The translations under genes were made by a program, and so were the position numbers. This document shows, in pieces, positions 11,703-24,170 of a DNA stretch of 64,000 bases. Origin of the DNA: Arbacia lixula (lineage: Eukaryota > Echinodermata > Echinoidea > Arbacioida > Arbaciidae); the NCBI GenBank assembly GCA_963669155.1, contig OZ022589.1, forward strand, positions 20,944,179-21,008,178, given 5' to 3'. The first letter of the stretch is position 1. Every line of letters begins with the position of its first letter. The notes beneath the pieces were generated by a model. That model ran no database searches. It was given only the letters and a program-made list of their open reading frames with translations, and was not told the DNA's origin.

Positions 11703-11892
11703 ATAGAGTACCGAAGAGTGATGTCATATGGCCATGTTGTCAAGACAACTGGTTCTATACTATGTGGGAAGATCAAACATCGGTGATCATAGCGGGCACT
11801 CTCGTTGGTAATGCCCGACCCTAGCCCGCTAGACAATGGCGGACACTGTGCCGGCGTGACAATGGACATGACGACATCACCTCGGTACTCTA
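11703..11892. mobile_element. Family E MITE, copy 1, TA-flanked
   Basis: TA-GAGTACCGAAG at the left end and CTCGGTACTC-TA at the right form terminal inverted repeats. Inside are TTGTCAAGACAACTGG, GGTGATCATAGCGGG and a symmetrical GCCCGCTAGACAATGGCGG. The same order occurs at 22515-22741. TA on both sides fits a Tc1/mariner-type target site; the superfamily is an inference. Confidence 0.75.
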
Positions 11893-12023
11893 AAGCATTT
11901 AGTGTCAAATTGAAACCTTTGTATTTATCCAAGAGGTCTTGGAGCTGAGTACTCCATGTGCAATACTGTTTTTCCATGGAAATGCGTACCTTGAGGGAAA
12001 GCCTGTTTCCACTATGTGTATGT

Positions 12024-12084
12024 TTCCACTAGTTATTCACACAAAGCCCATATAGTTGCACTTTATCTAGAACAGGAAGGGTTA
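12024..12084 (-). mobile_element. Family G element, partial copy 2
   Basis: In reverse complement it reads TTAACCCTTCCTGTTCTAGA, then a segment matching copy 1 around CTATATGGGCTTTGTGTGAATA. The far end with the second TTAA is not recognisable. Confidence 0.5.
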
Positions 12085-12095
12085 AATGTTGATTT

Positions 12096-12211
12096 CACCA
12101 GGAAGGTGTTAAAACTGGAGTCGGCACGAAGAGTAATTCATTTCTACACCAGTCGCGTGCATTGATAGCACAATAGAATATTTGACGAGTTTGGGTCTTT
12201 GATCCAGTGAC
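12096..12211 (+). repeat. Interspersed repeat family I, copy 1
   Basis: GGAGTCGGCACGAAGAGTAATTC, CTACACCAGTCGCGTGCAT and TTTGACGAGTTTGGGTCTTT all recur, inverted, at 44181-44307, where the element ends in a TTAAAGGG terminus. This copy has lost that end. Confidence 0.7.
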
Positions 12212-14718
12212 GACCGCCGCCAAATATGCAAGACAAATTTTTGATGCATTTAGAGGAATACATATTCTGTATGCGCAGAAGATTTCAGGAATACTTCATG
12301 TACTGAAGTGCATGTGTAGTTGTAGTACATCTTATAATGATACGATTCTGTGAATTTCAAATTATATTGTTGCTTCGTTTTTGTGATAAATTGAGCATAC
12401 TGTAGAAAACATGACAGAGAAATACCTTCATATCGCACATTGGGCAGTCATATTTCCTTAAAATTATCTTGTAATTCGTTGAGTGTTCCACCTTCCATGG
12501 AAACAACCTCAATTTCGTGTCCGGAGGTGTCCAAAAAAGTTACGGACCAAATTCTTTCTACAATTTTATCAAAATTTTCGCTCACCCCAAAACTAATTCC
12601 CATGCAGTGTGCGTAAAGAGATCACATTTTAACTCCCAGCGAAGGCTGAACGGTTGACATATTTCTCAAATCAGACTTTCATTTGTTATTCAGAGGAAGG
12701 CACTGTCTAATTAGAAATACAGCGTATTGTTTAAAACACCTGAATGTCCTGAATTTTTATGCGGCGGCGGTCATCATAGATTAAAGGAAGTCTATCCGAG
12801 TGCAGTCCATCCATGATAGGTCCATGATTTCACAAACCGACGCATTGCACTGGACTGTGTGAGAAAACTACGCAGATTGATAGGCATCGCCATGGTTACA
12901 GTCATATGATATACATGACAGTGAAGATTCCGACTTGTTTGAATTTCTCGCATCTCCCTAGATAGAGGAATGGGAGACTCGGTCGCCATTAGGTCATCAC
13001 CTTCACTACGGGCTAATGAGAAACTAACATAAGCTCTAGCTGGTAAATTAGACGACAAATATCAAATATCACTAATGGTGTGAGAGAAATGACAGCAAGT
13101 TTGGTAAACATTATAGTGACACTTCATGTAACACGCCACGATCCAAGACCAGAGAGCGTCATTGTACATCGATTTAAGACGAAATACCAGAGGTTTCTTC
13201 TAGTGTGTGAAGTATGAAAGCTTTTATACCAATATCTTGAACGCCTGCCAAGTTAATAACTTCACATGTTACCCCTGCACCAATGCAATGTCCATTACCT
13301 CATTTCCTGTGTATCTGTCCTGTTATGATAACTGTAGTCATGTCTTGATACCGTCGTCACGATCGTACCAGATTTTCCTCCAAGACTGTCGTAATGACAC
13401 TCCTTGTGACCTTCAAATCACCTTGTTTTATATTCCCCTCTAACGGCCCAGCGACACACTCTCTTCGTTTAGTTTCTCTCCTCTTTTCTCCATCCAAATG
13501 ATAAATTGTCTTTTGTACATACTATAAGCATACTACACTAGCGTGTTAAGGAATCTCGCCGAATAAGCTTAGCTAAACTGAGATTCCCTTGTTCCGCTCG
13601 ACAGTTTAATCCCACAATTCAAAATAATCCTTCAATTTACCTTGTTCAATGCTTTTGTATTTCAGACTTATAGCACTATTACTATGTTTGATCTATTCAT
13701 CTGTATTGTTGTCACTGACTTCGGTGTTGTATTGGATCATTGTATCATTGCATTCGAGTGGAAAAACACGTTAATCTATATAATGTCTGTATGCATGGTT
13801 GCGCTATTATTCTAGTCTACATGCACAGCCCCCAGTGTGACGCCGTCTCGAAACTGTGTCTGGAGGTACAACTACAGCCTGACATGTTGCTGGTGTCTCG
13901 GGATGCATGTAGAACATTTACGAGCTAGTCTCTACATTTCAGACCCATTTATTGTGGTATTTACGCCGTTTTGTATTGTAGGCCTTCAAAAGAGATACGT
14001 CAGCTTTGATGACGTTCTTCACATTGTGTGACACATGTGCATTTGTTCACACGTAGATTTTTTGGCAGTCAAAAGTTTAGGCGGTTACATATATATCATG
14101 CATATCAGGGATGACAGTAGCAGTGCGCCACGCACATGAGCTAACGACTGAATGAGGACTTTTCATTCGCAATGTTTGCGTAACATGAACACACAGCGAG
14201 GGAAAAACCTAACCTTACATTCAGGTCTTATTTTCAGTCCGAACTATTGCAAATATAGTGTAGTGCTGACTGGAGAAAGTACTGGGAAGCAATTAAGCTT
14301 CTGCATGCCAGCCAGACCCGTTCATTGGAATTTAGATTTAGAGTGTTTAGAGGCAAGACTGTTACTTTGTCTCGTGACATAGGTTGTAACAGAACGTTGC
14401 ATTGGCTTTGCGAAGTAACATTAAGCAGCTTTACGTATATGATGGAGTGCAAACATATCATGCCAGATCTGCAAATAGCAGGAAAGTACACATTCAGCGT
14501 GTAATGATACCGTGCTGAGATCACATGAATGGCGTACGCTGTCACTTCAGATCTCTGTCACGTGACATCCATGTCAAATGATAATTCATGTGGAGGATGT
14601 TTATTCGTTTCAGGTTTTCTTCATTTCTTCTGTGCAAACAATTTTGCTCAATACTTACAGATCACCCTTTTGCCGTAGCCGTCAACCGTTTCTGCCTTCT
14701 TTCATATGTTTATTTTAC

Positions 14719-14719
<1 letters not shown>
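12212..14719. other. Intergenic, no gene supported
   Basis: Several frames of 60-100 codons occur, including a cysteine-rich one at 13207-13443, but none has flanking splice sites, a recognisable domain or a plausible gene context. No repeat family that I track is present. Confidence 0.5.
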
Positions 14720-14761
<42 letters not shown>

Positions 14762-14971
14762 TCACTCTTTCCCTCTCTCTCTCACTCACTCACTCTCTCG
14801 CTCTTTCTCTCTCCCTCTATCTCACCCTCTCTCTCTCTCTCTGTGTCTGTCTCTCCCTCTATCTCACCATCTTTCTCTTTCTTTCTCCCCCTCTCTCTCT
14901 CTCTCTCTCTGTCTCTCCCTCTATCTCTCCCTCTTTCTCTCCCCCCCCCCTCTCTCTCTCTCTCCCTCCCT
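14720..14971 (+). repeat. Long (CT)n-rich tract with a C10 run
   Basis: About 250 bp of CTCT with CTCA, TTTC and TGTC variants, a C10 run near 14941, then more CT. Serine/leucine-rich frames across it are artefacts. Confidence 0.95.
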
Positions 14972-15184
14972 TTATAATTCACCTATTACCCTCACCCTTT
15001 CTTTCTCTCACCCTCCAATCTCCCTCTGTGCTGATCCGTCGACCGAAACAGATAACACATTGACATGAGCGCGGCATGTGACTAAATTAAACCATGTTGC
15101 TTTTAGTGGTTCGATTCTGAACAGGAACACAAACTAATTCAAACAATAACAAGGCATTGGTTTTACATATACTATTTATTATTT

Positions 15185-15325
15185 CCGTAAACGAGGGATG
15201 TTTTGCACATTTCCTGACAAGGTTTGTACAGCTATGACTATGAGATGTCACACGTGTTATCCTTAGGGTATACTCCTGATCCTTGCTGAGTTTCATGACT
15301 TTTGTAAAAGAGGCATACTATCTTC
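15185..15325 (+). repeat. Interspersed repeat family H, copy 1
   Basis: Contains CAGCTATGACTATGAGAT, TTAGGGTATACTCCTGAT and GAGTTTCATGACTTTTG in that order. The same order occurs at 24973-25130 and 63060-63210 and, inverted, at 53479-53625. Confidence 0.75.
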
Positions 15326-16405
15326 AATCATTCTGATTGAATGCGAAAGTAAAAGCCAGGATGTAACCTGGCATTACATGAAATCATATGATAGCATGAT
15401 GGTTTCCTAGAATGTATTACTTTGTTCGCCGCTTCTACACTTCAGATCAAAAGCGCAAATAAGAAATTTAAGAAAATATTCCCAACCTGTTCCTCGCCTC
15501 CAATTTTAGTCAAACATCTCTATGAAACTAATTCCAATAAGGTATTGATACAGTTAAAGCAGCAAGCTTCCTGGATCAAAAGAGCAACTTGATTAGCGTG
15601 TCCATTCTAAAAGCTGTTATTGATGGTCTTTACGATGTTTGCCTTAAAGTCTTACAAAGATCCCCAAACACGTTTTCCGGATCCACGATACCTCGTGGCG
15701 AATAGGCGTATTGATTCGGTGCTCGCTCTCAGCTCACACGTGTAGTGAAATAATTCTCTCTCGTGTTTTTGATGAAGCAAAGTTGATATGCCACGCCTCG
15801 ATCAATGTGCTTAACGGTGTGATTGCATACTGTAGTACTAAATAGAAGGACACTTTTACTGCAAACACGAAATGAAAAAACTTGCATTCGGGACAAAGGA
15901 CTTTTTAGAGCAAATCTGATTACAGTATTGGCTTTTTAGTGGGTAAAACTATTTTGGGGGATTTGACTTTTACTATAAAACGGAAAAGGTATTTCATTAT
16001 GAATTAATAAAACATCACAAACATACCATTTAGAGGATTAACTGTGCCAATTTGAAGAGTAAAAGTGTGATTTCCACCTTTTCAGCGCGTTGCCAATTTG
16101 AAGGTTAAGTAGTCATTTGACTCTCATCTTGCTTCGGAAAATCATTAAGAAAGTAATATAATATCTAAATGCCCAAAATGGAACCATCTTGTGCAGAAAT
16201 GTATGGTCTTTCATGTGACGCACCTTTTTATTATTAATATATTTTATTAGTTATGATACTTGATATCATATTTGTGGTACTTAGCCTCGAATGGATTCAT
16301 AGATCTCAATGTGTGAAAACGACCGAGCGTGAACAATTCGGAGTCGGGCAGTCCTATCCGGCCAAAGCTCCCTTAGTCCATACAGGTATGCACTTGTCTA
16401 ATAAC
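15326..16405. other. Intergenic, nothing recognised
   Basis: Unique-looking sequence; no exon, RNA or repeat supported. Confidence 0.5.
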
Positions 16406-16406
16406 A

Positions 16407-16461
16407 CCCCCCCCCCCCCCCGCCCTCTTCTTGTCCCTCTGTTTCTCTCTCCTCCCACCCC

Positions 16462-16535
<74 letters not shown>

Positions 16536-16740
16536 GACTCTCTGTCTCTCTACATGTCCTTCTTTTTATCTCTCTCTCCATCTCTTTCTCGCTCTCTCCC
16601 TCGTTTCTGTTTCTTTTCTCTTTCTCACGTCTTTTTCATTCATTGTTATCTCTTTTCCTTTGTCCTTTCTCTACTCTTCTTTCTTTTTATATCTCCGTTT
16701 CTCTCCCTCTCTCTCTCTCTCTCCTTTTCGTTTTCCTCTG
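16407..16740 (+). repeat. C15 run followed by (CT)n and a long pyrimidine tract
   Basis: C15 at 16407-16421, then (CT)n at about 16465-16535 and imperfect T/C-rich sequence to about 16740. The C-run next to a CT-run is a recurring pair in this window. Confidence 0.93.
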
Positions 16741-19285
16741 TACACATGTTTCTTCCTTTCTCTTCATCTTCATACACGACACTCCACCCTCTCACCCCCT
16801 CTCTATCCATTACCTTTATTTTCCATATATATATATATACCTACATCTCCCTCTCTATGTTTAATACATTTTCCATTATCGCCCACGGAAATATAATTGC
16901 TCCTTACCTTGAGTGGTCAACCTTGAAAAGTGATGAACTCTAAAGCTGTTCATACATCTATTCGTCACTCTGGATGGTGCAATGACACAATTTCTAATAC
17001 ACTTACACGCTGTTACTCATCCTATCAGCCATGTACAGAGACGCCATCACTTTCAAACGAGAAGTAATTAAACAATTTCCTGCTAGATAAAGTTGGCTAT
17101 GTATGATTTACAAGCAGTGCTGGTGCAGCAACGCACCAGTAGCAATCTAAGAATCCATAATTTCATAAAGATGATGGACTAAGTATAAATATGGATCTTA
17201 AGCAAAACCAACCTCAATATGATGTTTAATACAACAAATAAACATGAGCTGATGATAATTGTGCGACGTGACTACGATGTGACTAGGAGCATGACATGCA
17301 ATCCTGCAAGTTGTAACCATGGTTACTGCAAGATACATAGGACGAATGGTGGATAATAAAGTAGGCTTAATCTTGTAAAAAGAGAGATGAACATGATTTA
17401 AAGAGACCATCGAGGTACCTGGCGATTTTTGTCTGGATCAATATCCCTGTGAAACACTAAAAATTAAGATGAAAATAGCGGTAAAAATTACAAGGCCCTT
17501 AACCATGGCAACCGTGCTGCCGTCATCTCGGGACCTGCTCTTATTTGATCTCATGAATGACGTCACTTGGAGATGATTTCATCACTTGAGCCTGGAATTT
17601 TAAAAAATAGAACCTGTGGTCACGGAAGAGCGATTCTACGATCTATTACCTTGATACCACGTAATAAATGAATTCTTAAAATTGCTCACAAAATACGTTG
17701 ATATGCATGAACGCTATTACCCACCTCCCCGCTTTACATCAATACCTCCTTCAGCTCCAAGGACAGGAACATGAGTTGTTTTTTTTTTATGTGGAGCTGT
17801 CAGTGCTTAGTACTGAGAAGATTAACTCGTCTCAAAGTAGTGCAAAGAGGCTAATAGTCCATATACCCACCACTGATGTAACCAACTCATTTGGCCAAAA
17901 ATAACAATGCTTTTTGAGTCTTGAGGCGAATGGAAGTCATAGCTCAGTGATCCTGGAAGATGATGTTGGTGATAAACGCTTTTTATCAACGTTTAAGGTT
18001 AATATTGCCGCCACCCGGTTTTACCAAAATTATGTGGTTACGATTTAAACGGTTCAATTTGATAAAATGGGGTAAATTGTTTCATCGAAATTCAAATCGA
18101 CTTTCAGAAAATAGGGTTACTCGTTTCCATTTGTTTCGGAAAGTACTTATCTATTGAAATGACTACCACTCTACAAAATTAAAGTGCTCTATACGGTTAA
18201 CTGCACAGATCGAATAGCGGGAGCAGTCATGTGCTCCTTTTAGCCATTAGTAGGACTATGCATGTATTTGTATGAGTTGAATCGCAAAGAACCATGCATA
18301 TGTGAGATGAAGGAGTACTTCTAGTATCCGGGGTAGAAGGGTCAGTGGGGCGTTTAAGGGAAAAATTCAAAGGGGAAAATAATGAAACACCCACATTGGA
18401 ACATTTCATATACGTAATTTACACAATTCAAATACCGACTGAAATTACTATCTGGACATTCATAAAGCACAATGGTATGTTGCAGAGACATGTCACGTAT
18501 GTTTATACCATTACATTGACATCTATTATATATTTATGTACAATTTTACTTTATCGACACTGATTCAATAGTACTACATTGTAATATATATGTATATACA
18601 TGTATATATGTTTTTTTCTTGTTTTTACACTCCCCTTCAATCAAGGACGATTGTTGTGATTTGGAATCGACCACTGAAACATGCACTCACACAAAAAATG
18701 CATGACTTGATAAATAATGAAACATATTTTGAAAATTAGATGTAATCCGATCTCGATTGGAATTTTCATCAAAATCGGAGGTTGGCCCTCATGGTGACGA
18801 TGTCTATCTTTGGTTCGGTTAAAGCTTAATGCGCTTTTCAGGCATTCATTGCGCTAATTATATATTTTACAAATAGACACCATTTTTCCTGGCCTAGGAG
18901 AGTTTTTTTTTTGTGAAAAAATGTTTGTGATGACTCCTCTGTAACCATGGTACATATGATTAATGGAATTGGCGACTGATAAGAACAGGATTGCAATGAA
19001 TATATCAATATTGCAATGACTATCACCCAACCTATTTTCAGCTGACCCAAAGAGATGTTTAATTATTCTGATGAAAATGAATGATACTGCATGAAGGACG
19101 TATATTTTCATTATTCATACATATCCGTTTTCATTGTTGTTGATCCCGAGTATAGTCGATGGGATTGATTAATTCTTCTTCCATTTTCCTCTTAATTCTA
19201 GTGCTACCACTTCCTCCTCACCCACCACCACCCCACCCCCACCCAACCCCCACCCCCACCTGCCCTCTCCCGTCCCTTACTATCT
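16741..19285. other. Intergenic, nothing recognised
   Basis: Contains short (TA)n runs at about 16826 and 18585 and a near-palindrome GTAACCATGGTTAC near 17316. No coding exon or RNA gene supported. Confidence 0.5.
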
Positions 19286-19292
19286 CATTTCT

Positions 19293-19372
19293 GTTCTTCT
19301 TCTTCTTTTTCTCCTTCTTCTTCTTTTTCTTCTTCTTCTTCTTCTTCTTCTTCTTCTTCTTCGTCTTCTTCG
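19293..19372 (+). repeat. (CTT)n trinucleotide tract
   Basis: Runs of CTT/TTC with T-rich interruptions, preceded at 19215-19262 by a C/A-rich patch (CCACC and CCCCCAC words). Confidence 0.95.
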
Positions 19373-20334
19373 TAGTTTTCCACGATATCATTTTTGTATC
19401 CTAATCCTTCTTCTATCCATCTTACTTCTTCTCCACACTGGTCATCCCATTCTTCCTTCATCACCATAATGCGTAATTATCTCACGTTAAACTGCACAAA
19501 GTTATACGCTATCGGTTTACATTGAATGGTTTACGTAAGTGAATGATTCGTATCATGTACAATTTAACATCGATCTCAAGATGAAGATATCTAGATGTTC
19601 TAATGTTGTCCTACCTGATAGATTTGCTGCATAATAAGCACTCTTCAACCAATGAAAAAACAACATTCCCGTAGATCAGCAGTTTCTCCTGAACAGGAGG
19701 AGTCCAAGAGATGATACATCTTCAAACAGTATAACCTTGAAAGAAAAAAAAACAGTCGTCGTACACAGAAGAGTCTAGGGACTGCGTTACCATGGTTACC
19801 CTCCACAATGACCGTGGTGCATTCATTCCAACGAAAATAAAGCACGGAAGTAGAGGCCGAGACAAAAGAATACACTACCGTTGATCTGAACGTGGTATTT
19901 GGCGATCTACTATTATGGAACGGTCATGTGACTGAAATGTATCGTGGGCTATATAGCTTATAAACGTGTTACGCAATTTATTAGCCATATAGCGATCAAA
20001 CGGCGCCCCAATTTATCTGCAGGTGGCGGAGCGCTCATCAACACGGTATCGACACACGTGGCATCATATACGATAAATGCAACACTTGCCGTGATTTGTA
20101 TGCGTTTTACCCTATTAGATGCGTTTCCACTACCGGCTACATAAGTTCTTATAGACACACATCTGTACATGCGAACTGTTGCTTTAAGCGCCATGTTTAA
20201 GATTGTATGATATTGCTACGCCCTGGCGATAAGTCCTGGAACCGATCATAGAACGAAAAAGATAAAAAATGAAAGAGGGGATAATAGAAGAAATTGCAGA
20301 TTGAAGAGCACTCTGCAATAAAGCAGAAGGAGGT
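19373..20334. other. Intergenic, nothing recognised
   Basis: No exon or repeat supported. GTTACCATGGTTAC near 19787 is a near-palindrome but misses the RFX consensus at one fixed position. Confidence 0.5.
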
Positions 20335-20480
20335 CAGATGGAGAAGAGGAAGGAGAAGGAGGAGGAGAAGAAGGAGGAGGGAAAGGGGGAGAAGGAGAAG
20401 AAAGAAAAAGATAAGAAAATGAGAAGGAAAACGAAACAAAATTATAAGGAGACGAAGCAGGAAAACAGAAAACGAATGAA
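20335..20480 (+). repeat. Imperfect GA-rich purine tract
   Basis: GAAGGAGGAGG-type sequence, one of only two long purine tracts on the plus strand. Confidence 0.9.
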
Positions 20481-20793
20481 AAACAAAGACTCTGAACAAA
20501 ATTAAGGAGGGTGATAACACAGTCAAGATAAAAAAAACTAAAGGAAACTCTCAGAGATGGGGAGTTACACGTTTTGAATAGCTGTCCTTGTAAATAACGG
20601 CCTTGCCCCTTTTTGTTGATGGGTGACAGGTAAGACTTGCGTCGTGTTAACTCGGCATACAGCATTGCGGGGAAATAACCGGTAGCGAACTGGTGGTGTT
20701 TCCACTACATGGGCATAACATATCTTCTCGATAATCTCGCATATTGGCACGAGTACTGTCCAGTGAAGCCTGGGATAATTTTCCAAGGTGACC

Positions 20794-20918
20794 GCAATCG
20801 ATTGCAGCCAGTGATTGCGAGCAACGTGTGCAAATCCATGCAGCTACTTGCAATCGATTGCAGCCAGTGATTGCCAGTAACATGTAACAAACCCATGAAG
20901 CTACTTGCTATCGATTGT
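20794..20918 (+). repeat. Tandem repeat, period about 56 bp, 2.2 units
   Basis: GCAATCGATTGCAGCCAGTG starts at 20794 and again at 20850, and a decayed GCTATCGATTG starts at 20907. Each unit ends in GCAGCTACTT or GAAGCTACTT. The repeated word CAATCGATTG is itself a palindrome. Confidence 0.9.
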
Positions 20919-21728
20919 AATATTTATAAGTGATAACGTTGACTGGAAAGTGAATCAGGTCATGGAGGTAGTTGATCAAGTCGATGTGTAAGTATATGGA
21001 ATGTGAGTGTTGGCAAGGACGTTTAATATCCTTGGTGTTGGAGTGTGCATGTTTTAGCTCTATAGCATACTTTAAGCTCTAATATTAATAAGCCTATTTC
21101 AGACAATTCAACTAAAAGTACAAAACCATTTAACAAAAGCTCAGAAAGCAGAAATCTGATGCTTGGATAGCTCTCCTAACTTCTCCCAACAGATTGGTGC
21201 TGCCTGGTTTACTGTAGTATAACCCTTACATGACTGGGTCTTGAAAGTGCTAATGGCGTACTTCAAATCTAAATGCCAATGGTAATGCCAGAGATGAACA
21301 GGGCGCAATAACATGAGTATGTATTCTCCAAGAGATCTAATCAAGACAATTTCTAATTTTGCTGGTTGTTGAGACGCACCTTTAGCACCGCCGATGAAGC
21401 GGCGCTGTTTCAAGGCGGTGTGCAATCAAGCAGCGGATCGATCTCTTTAACACAAGCATGTGGCCCTTTTCTCAGGTTATTTGCGCGGCAAAGTCCGCGC
21501 AACTATTAACGACCAAGTACCATTCTCATTGAAGGGCCTCGCTTGGCTACTCAGCTTAAAGGGAGACTGAATTCGTGTAAAAAACGAGCTCACTGCCTGC
21601 CCTGTGCTACCGTTTCATAACGACATTCGATGACGTTGTATACATTATATATAGACACCACTTAAAGCGCACACCCTTGGTGTTACATTTGATACAAATT
21701 TGCCTTGTTGAAAGCAACACCAAGGCGC
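20919..21728. other. Intergenic, nothing recognised
   Basis: No exon, RNA gene or tracked repeat family supported. Confidence 0.5.
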
Positions 21729-21876
21729 CGTAACATAAAGGTTTGCGATCAATCGCAAAATAAGAGTGGCCAATCAACATCATTGTTGCTTGCGGTTTTT
21801 GTTCAAAAGCCTGACCAATAACCAATCAGAACTTACCTTTCAAATTTGCGATTGATCGTAAACCTTTATGTTACGG
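21729..21876. mobile_element. Family D MITE, copy 1
   Basis: Starts CGTAACATAAAGGTTTGCGA and ends with its inverted form ...AACCTTTATGTTACG. The terminal inverted repeats are about 32 bp and enclose about 80 bp containing TTTTTGTTCAAAA and CCAATCAGAA. A second copy lies in intron 1 of the EGF-discoidin gene (56793-56943). Confidence 0.85.
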
Positions 21877-22199
21877 GGCTCAAGTGTTCTTAATTTAACA
21901 CCAAATGTATTAAATATAACACCAGAAAGATATTCATGTGGTTCTTGCTGTTGGAATTTACATTTATAGGTACACTTAGAGTGCCCGTAGTTGTTCCCAT
22001 GTCGCGGTAAGCATGGTAAGCTTTAAGCGTGTGCCTCGCACTGCTGACACGACACTATAGACTCTCTTTAAACCGTTCTACCATCGGATATTGCAAATCT
22101 ACTTTTCCGAGCTTTCACGCGCTTAATTGTGTGTAGTTATTACATCAATCATTTTAGTTGTTTGTACTATTCAGCCGTTATGAAACGATGGTATGTATG
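21877..22199. other. Intergenic, nothing recognised
   Basis: No feature supported. Confidence 0.5.
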
Positions 22200-22436
22200 G
22201 CGTTACTTACCACGGGTAGCATTACCAGTGTAAGCAGTGTGTTTTTCATGAGAGGATTGCATTATTACCCCAGTCAAATAATTCTGCCGCTTTTTAGTTC
22301 CTCTCATGGGTCCTGAGCGGCAATGTGGAATAAAATATATGTTGATGAAAAGCACATGTGCCACCTCCTGGATTCGAGATTCGAACCCTAAATCTTGTTC
22401 TCGAGAGTAAAAGGAACAAGCTACCATACCACGGCA
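22200..22436 (-). mobile_element. tRNA-like head, possible tRNA-derived SINE
   Basis: In reverse complement the head reads TGGTATGGTAGCTTGTTCC, which resembles a pol III A box. About 45 nt later comes GGGTTCGAATCTCGAAT, an almost perfect B box. Between them CTTGTTC and GAACAAG can pair, but the stem-loop is too long for a normal anticodon arm, so it is not a functional tRNA. The following ~170 bp would be the SINE body. No second copy was found in this window, so the class is provisional. Confidence 0.45.
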
Positions 22437-22514
22437 TTTTCACTTAGCAAATTGACATAGCAAATCCACCATTATCGTCCGGTCCTTTCGGAAAGTAGAT
22501 AGCCACATGATCAT

Positions 22515-22741
22515 GAGAGTGCCGAAGTGTGACGTCATTTGAACATTATTGTCAAGACAACTGGCTCTAAACAATACGGGTAGGCATGCAGCGGTGATCA
22601 CAGCGGGGACTGTAATTGGGAATGCCCGACACTAGCCCGATAGACAATATCGGACAGCTAAACCTCTCACTGGAGTGAGTTTGTTAAGAACCAATTGTCT
22701 TGACAAGATGCTCATTATGACGACACCACTTCGGTACTCTA
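22515..22741. mobile_element. Family E MITE, copy 2
   Basis: GAGAGTGCCGAAGTGTGACG at the left and CTTCGGTACTCTA at the right match copy 1, as do the internal TTGTCAAGACAACTGG and the GCCCGATAGACAATATCGG symmetry. This copy also has an inverted CCAATTGTCTTGACAAGATG near its right end, so it keeps a longer inner inverted repeat than copy 1. Confidence 0.75.
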
Positions 22742-23689
22742 TAAGGTTTGTTTACAAAAAGAAAAGCCATGGCAATAAGCATTAACGACCGCTATTTTCC
22801 TCATCTCGCGATTTAAAAGAGGAACTCATGCATACATAATTACAAGAACGACTGTAATTTCGGAGAAAGGAAATTTTCTGCTCGCTTCGCTTTCCTTTCT
22901 ATTCTGCATTACGATAATTACGCTGTATTGAACTATGAACCTGGGGCAGGTTGCACGAAATGATGACAACTCTAAGCCGAGTTCGAAGTCAGTGAGCGCT
23001 ATCCGGGTGTCGGTCATGTCAAGCATAATAGCTATCGAGATTTTTTCATCTAATGGCGACTAACGCAGCGTTGCACGTATACTTACTATAACATGAATGT
23101 GCATATCCTACCGGACAGGACTGGAGCCTAAATAGCGCTGAGTTTGGAGTTGTCATCGTTTCGAGCAACTCGCCCCACAATGCTGTAGCGCTTTAATATC
23201 AAACCCGGAATTAAGTCATGTCGGTGGTTATAACGCAAGACTGATCCACTTCAAATCGAACCATGAGGCGTATTTAGGGATGCATGAATTATTGATAACA
23301 AAAGTCAGTTGTTAATAAATGGTTTCTATGAATCACGCTTTGCTTGTTCCTTTTTATTAACATTGTAAGTACAAAATGCACGATGGAATAAATTTTTGCT
23401 TCATTGATAGACGGAATTCCCATAAAACGATAAATTCCTACCCAGAAAAGTCGTTTGGAGGGAAATCGAACACAAGAATGCGTGTTTTTTTATCAAATAT
23501 CATGATACAACATGGGTATCATGTTAGCTACTTGAACGCTTTCCAAACTCTGAACCCTGCATCTAGGGGTCCCTCTTTGCCAAACTGGAAAGGGAACTTA
23601 ACATGTTTTAAGATTTCATTCTCCCCCTTTTTTCTCTCTCTTTCTTCTCAGACAGTTGTGCAATACATGTTTTAACAGTGATGATTGTT
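22742..23689. other. Intergenic, nothing recognised
   Basis: A 99-codon frame at 23376-23675 has no domain or splice context. The right part may be the body of the retroelement whose tail follows. Confidence 0.45.
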
Positions 23690-23800
23690 TGTCAATGTAT
23701 TATTTATGCCATTGCTTACTGTATTCATGTTTGTAACTTTTAGCTTTGTGTATTTTTATACATGACAATAAATTATCTTGAATCTTGAATCTTGAATCTC
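23690..23800 (+). mobile_element. 3' tail of a non-LTR-type retroelement
   Basis: A T-rich segment ends in ATACATGACAATAAATTATC, then three TTGAATC-like repeats. Short tandem repeats directly after an AATAAA-containing end are typical of LINE-family 3' termini. No reverse-transcriptase remnant was seen upstream. Confidence 0.45.
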
Positions 23801-23993
23801 CCAATCAAGACTTCACAGTGTTCGGTGTTCATGCATGACGTAATGACTTAAGACAACCAAAGTTATGTGAGCACTTCGTACCCCAGTAATTACTGAAGAT
23901 CATTGCGAACTTTGAAAAATATTGCTGATACCCCTATAAAGACATACCTGTATAATGGTGCTTTTTGACATACAAGTTCATACCTGTATTGTA

Positions 23994-23997
<4 letters not shown>

Positions 23998-24039
<42 letters not shown>
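23998..24039 (+). repeat. (CT)n microsatellite
   Basis: About 21 uninterrupted CT units. Confidence 0.97.
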
Positions 24040-24040
<1 letters not shown>

Positions 24041-24041
<1 letters not shown>

Positions 24042-24130
24042 AATTTGCTCTGAAGCGCCTTGAGCATCTGATTAAGATAAAAAGTGCGCTATATAAATTA
24101 TATGTATTAGTATTATTATTATTATTATTA

Positions 24131-24169
<39 letters not shown>
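24041..24169 (+). mobile_element. LINE/SINE-like 3' end with (ATT)n tail
   Basis: GAAGCGCCTTGAGCATCTG...AAAAGTGCGCTATATAAATT is followed by a long (ATT)n. The inverted tail at 42130-42180 has the same plan (GCGC..TATAAAT then ATT units) and follows a reverse-transcriptase fragment. This is therefore probably the 3' end of a related LINE or of a SINE that borrowed that end. Confidence 0.6.

Positions 24170-24170
<1 letters not shown>

Noticed and set aside
11654..11977. 107-codon minus-strand frame
   Set aside because: Overlaps the family E MITE over most of its length, so the open frame is incidental.
13207..13443. 78-codon plus-strand frame with eight cysteines, possible small secreted protein
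   Set aside because: No signal peptide, no splice sites and irregular cysteine spacing; probably chance.
14578..15063. 161-codon leucine/serine-rich plus-strand frame
   Set aside because: It is translation of a (CT)n microsatellite, open in several frames at once.
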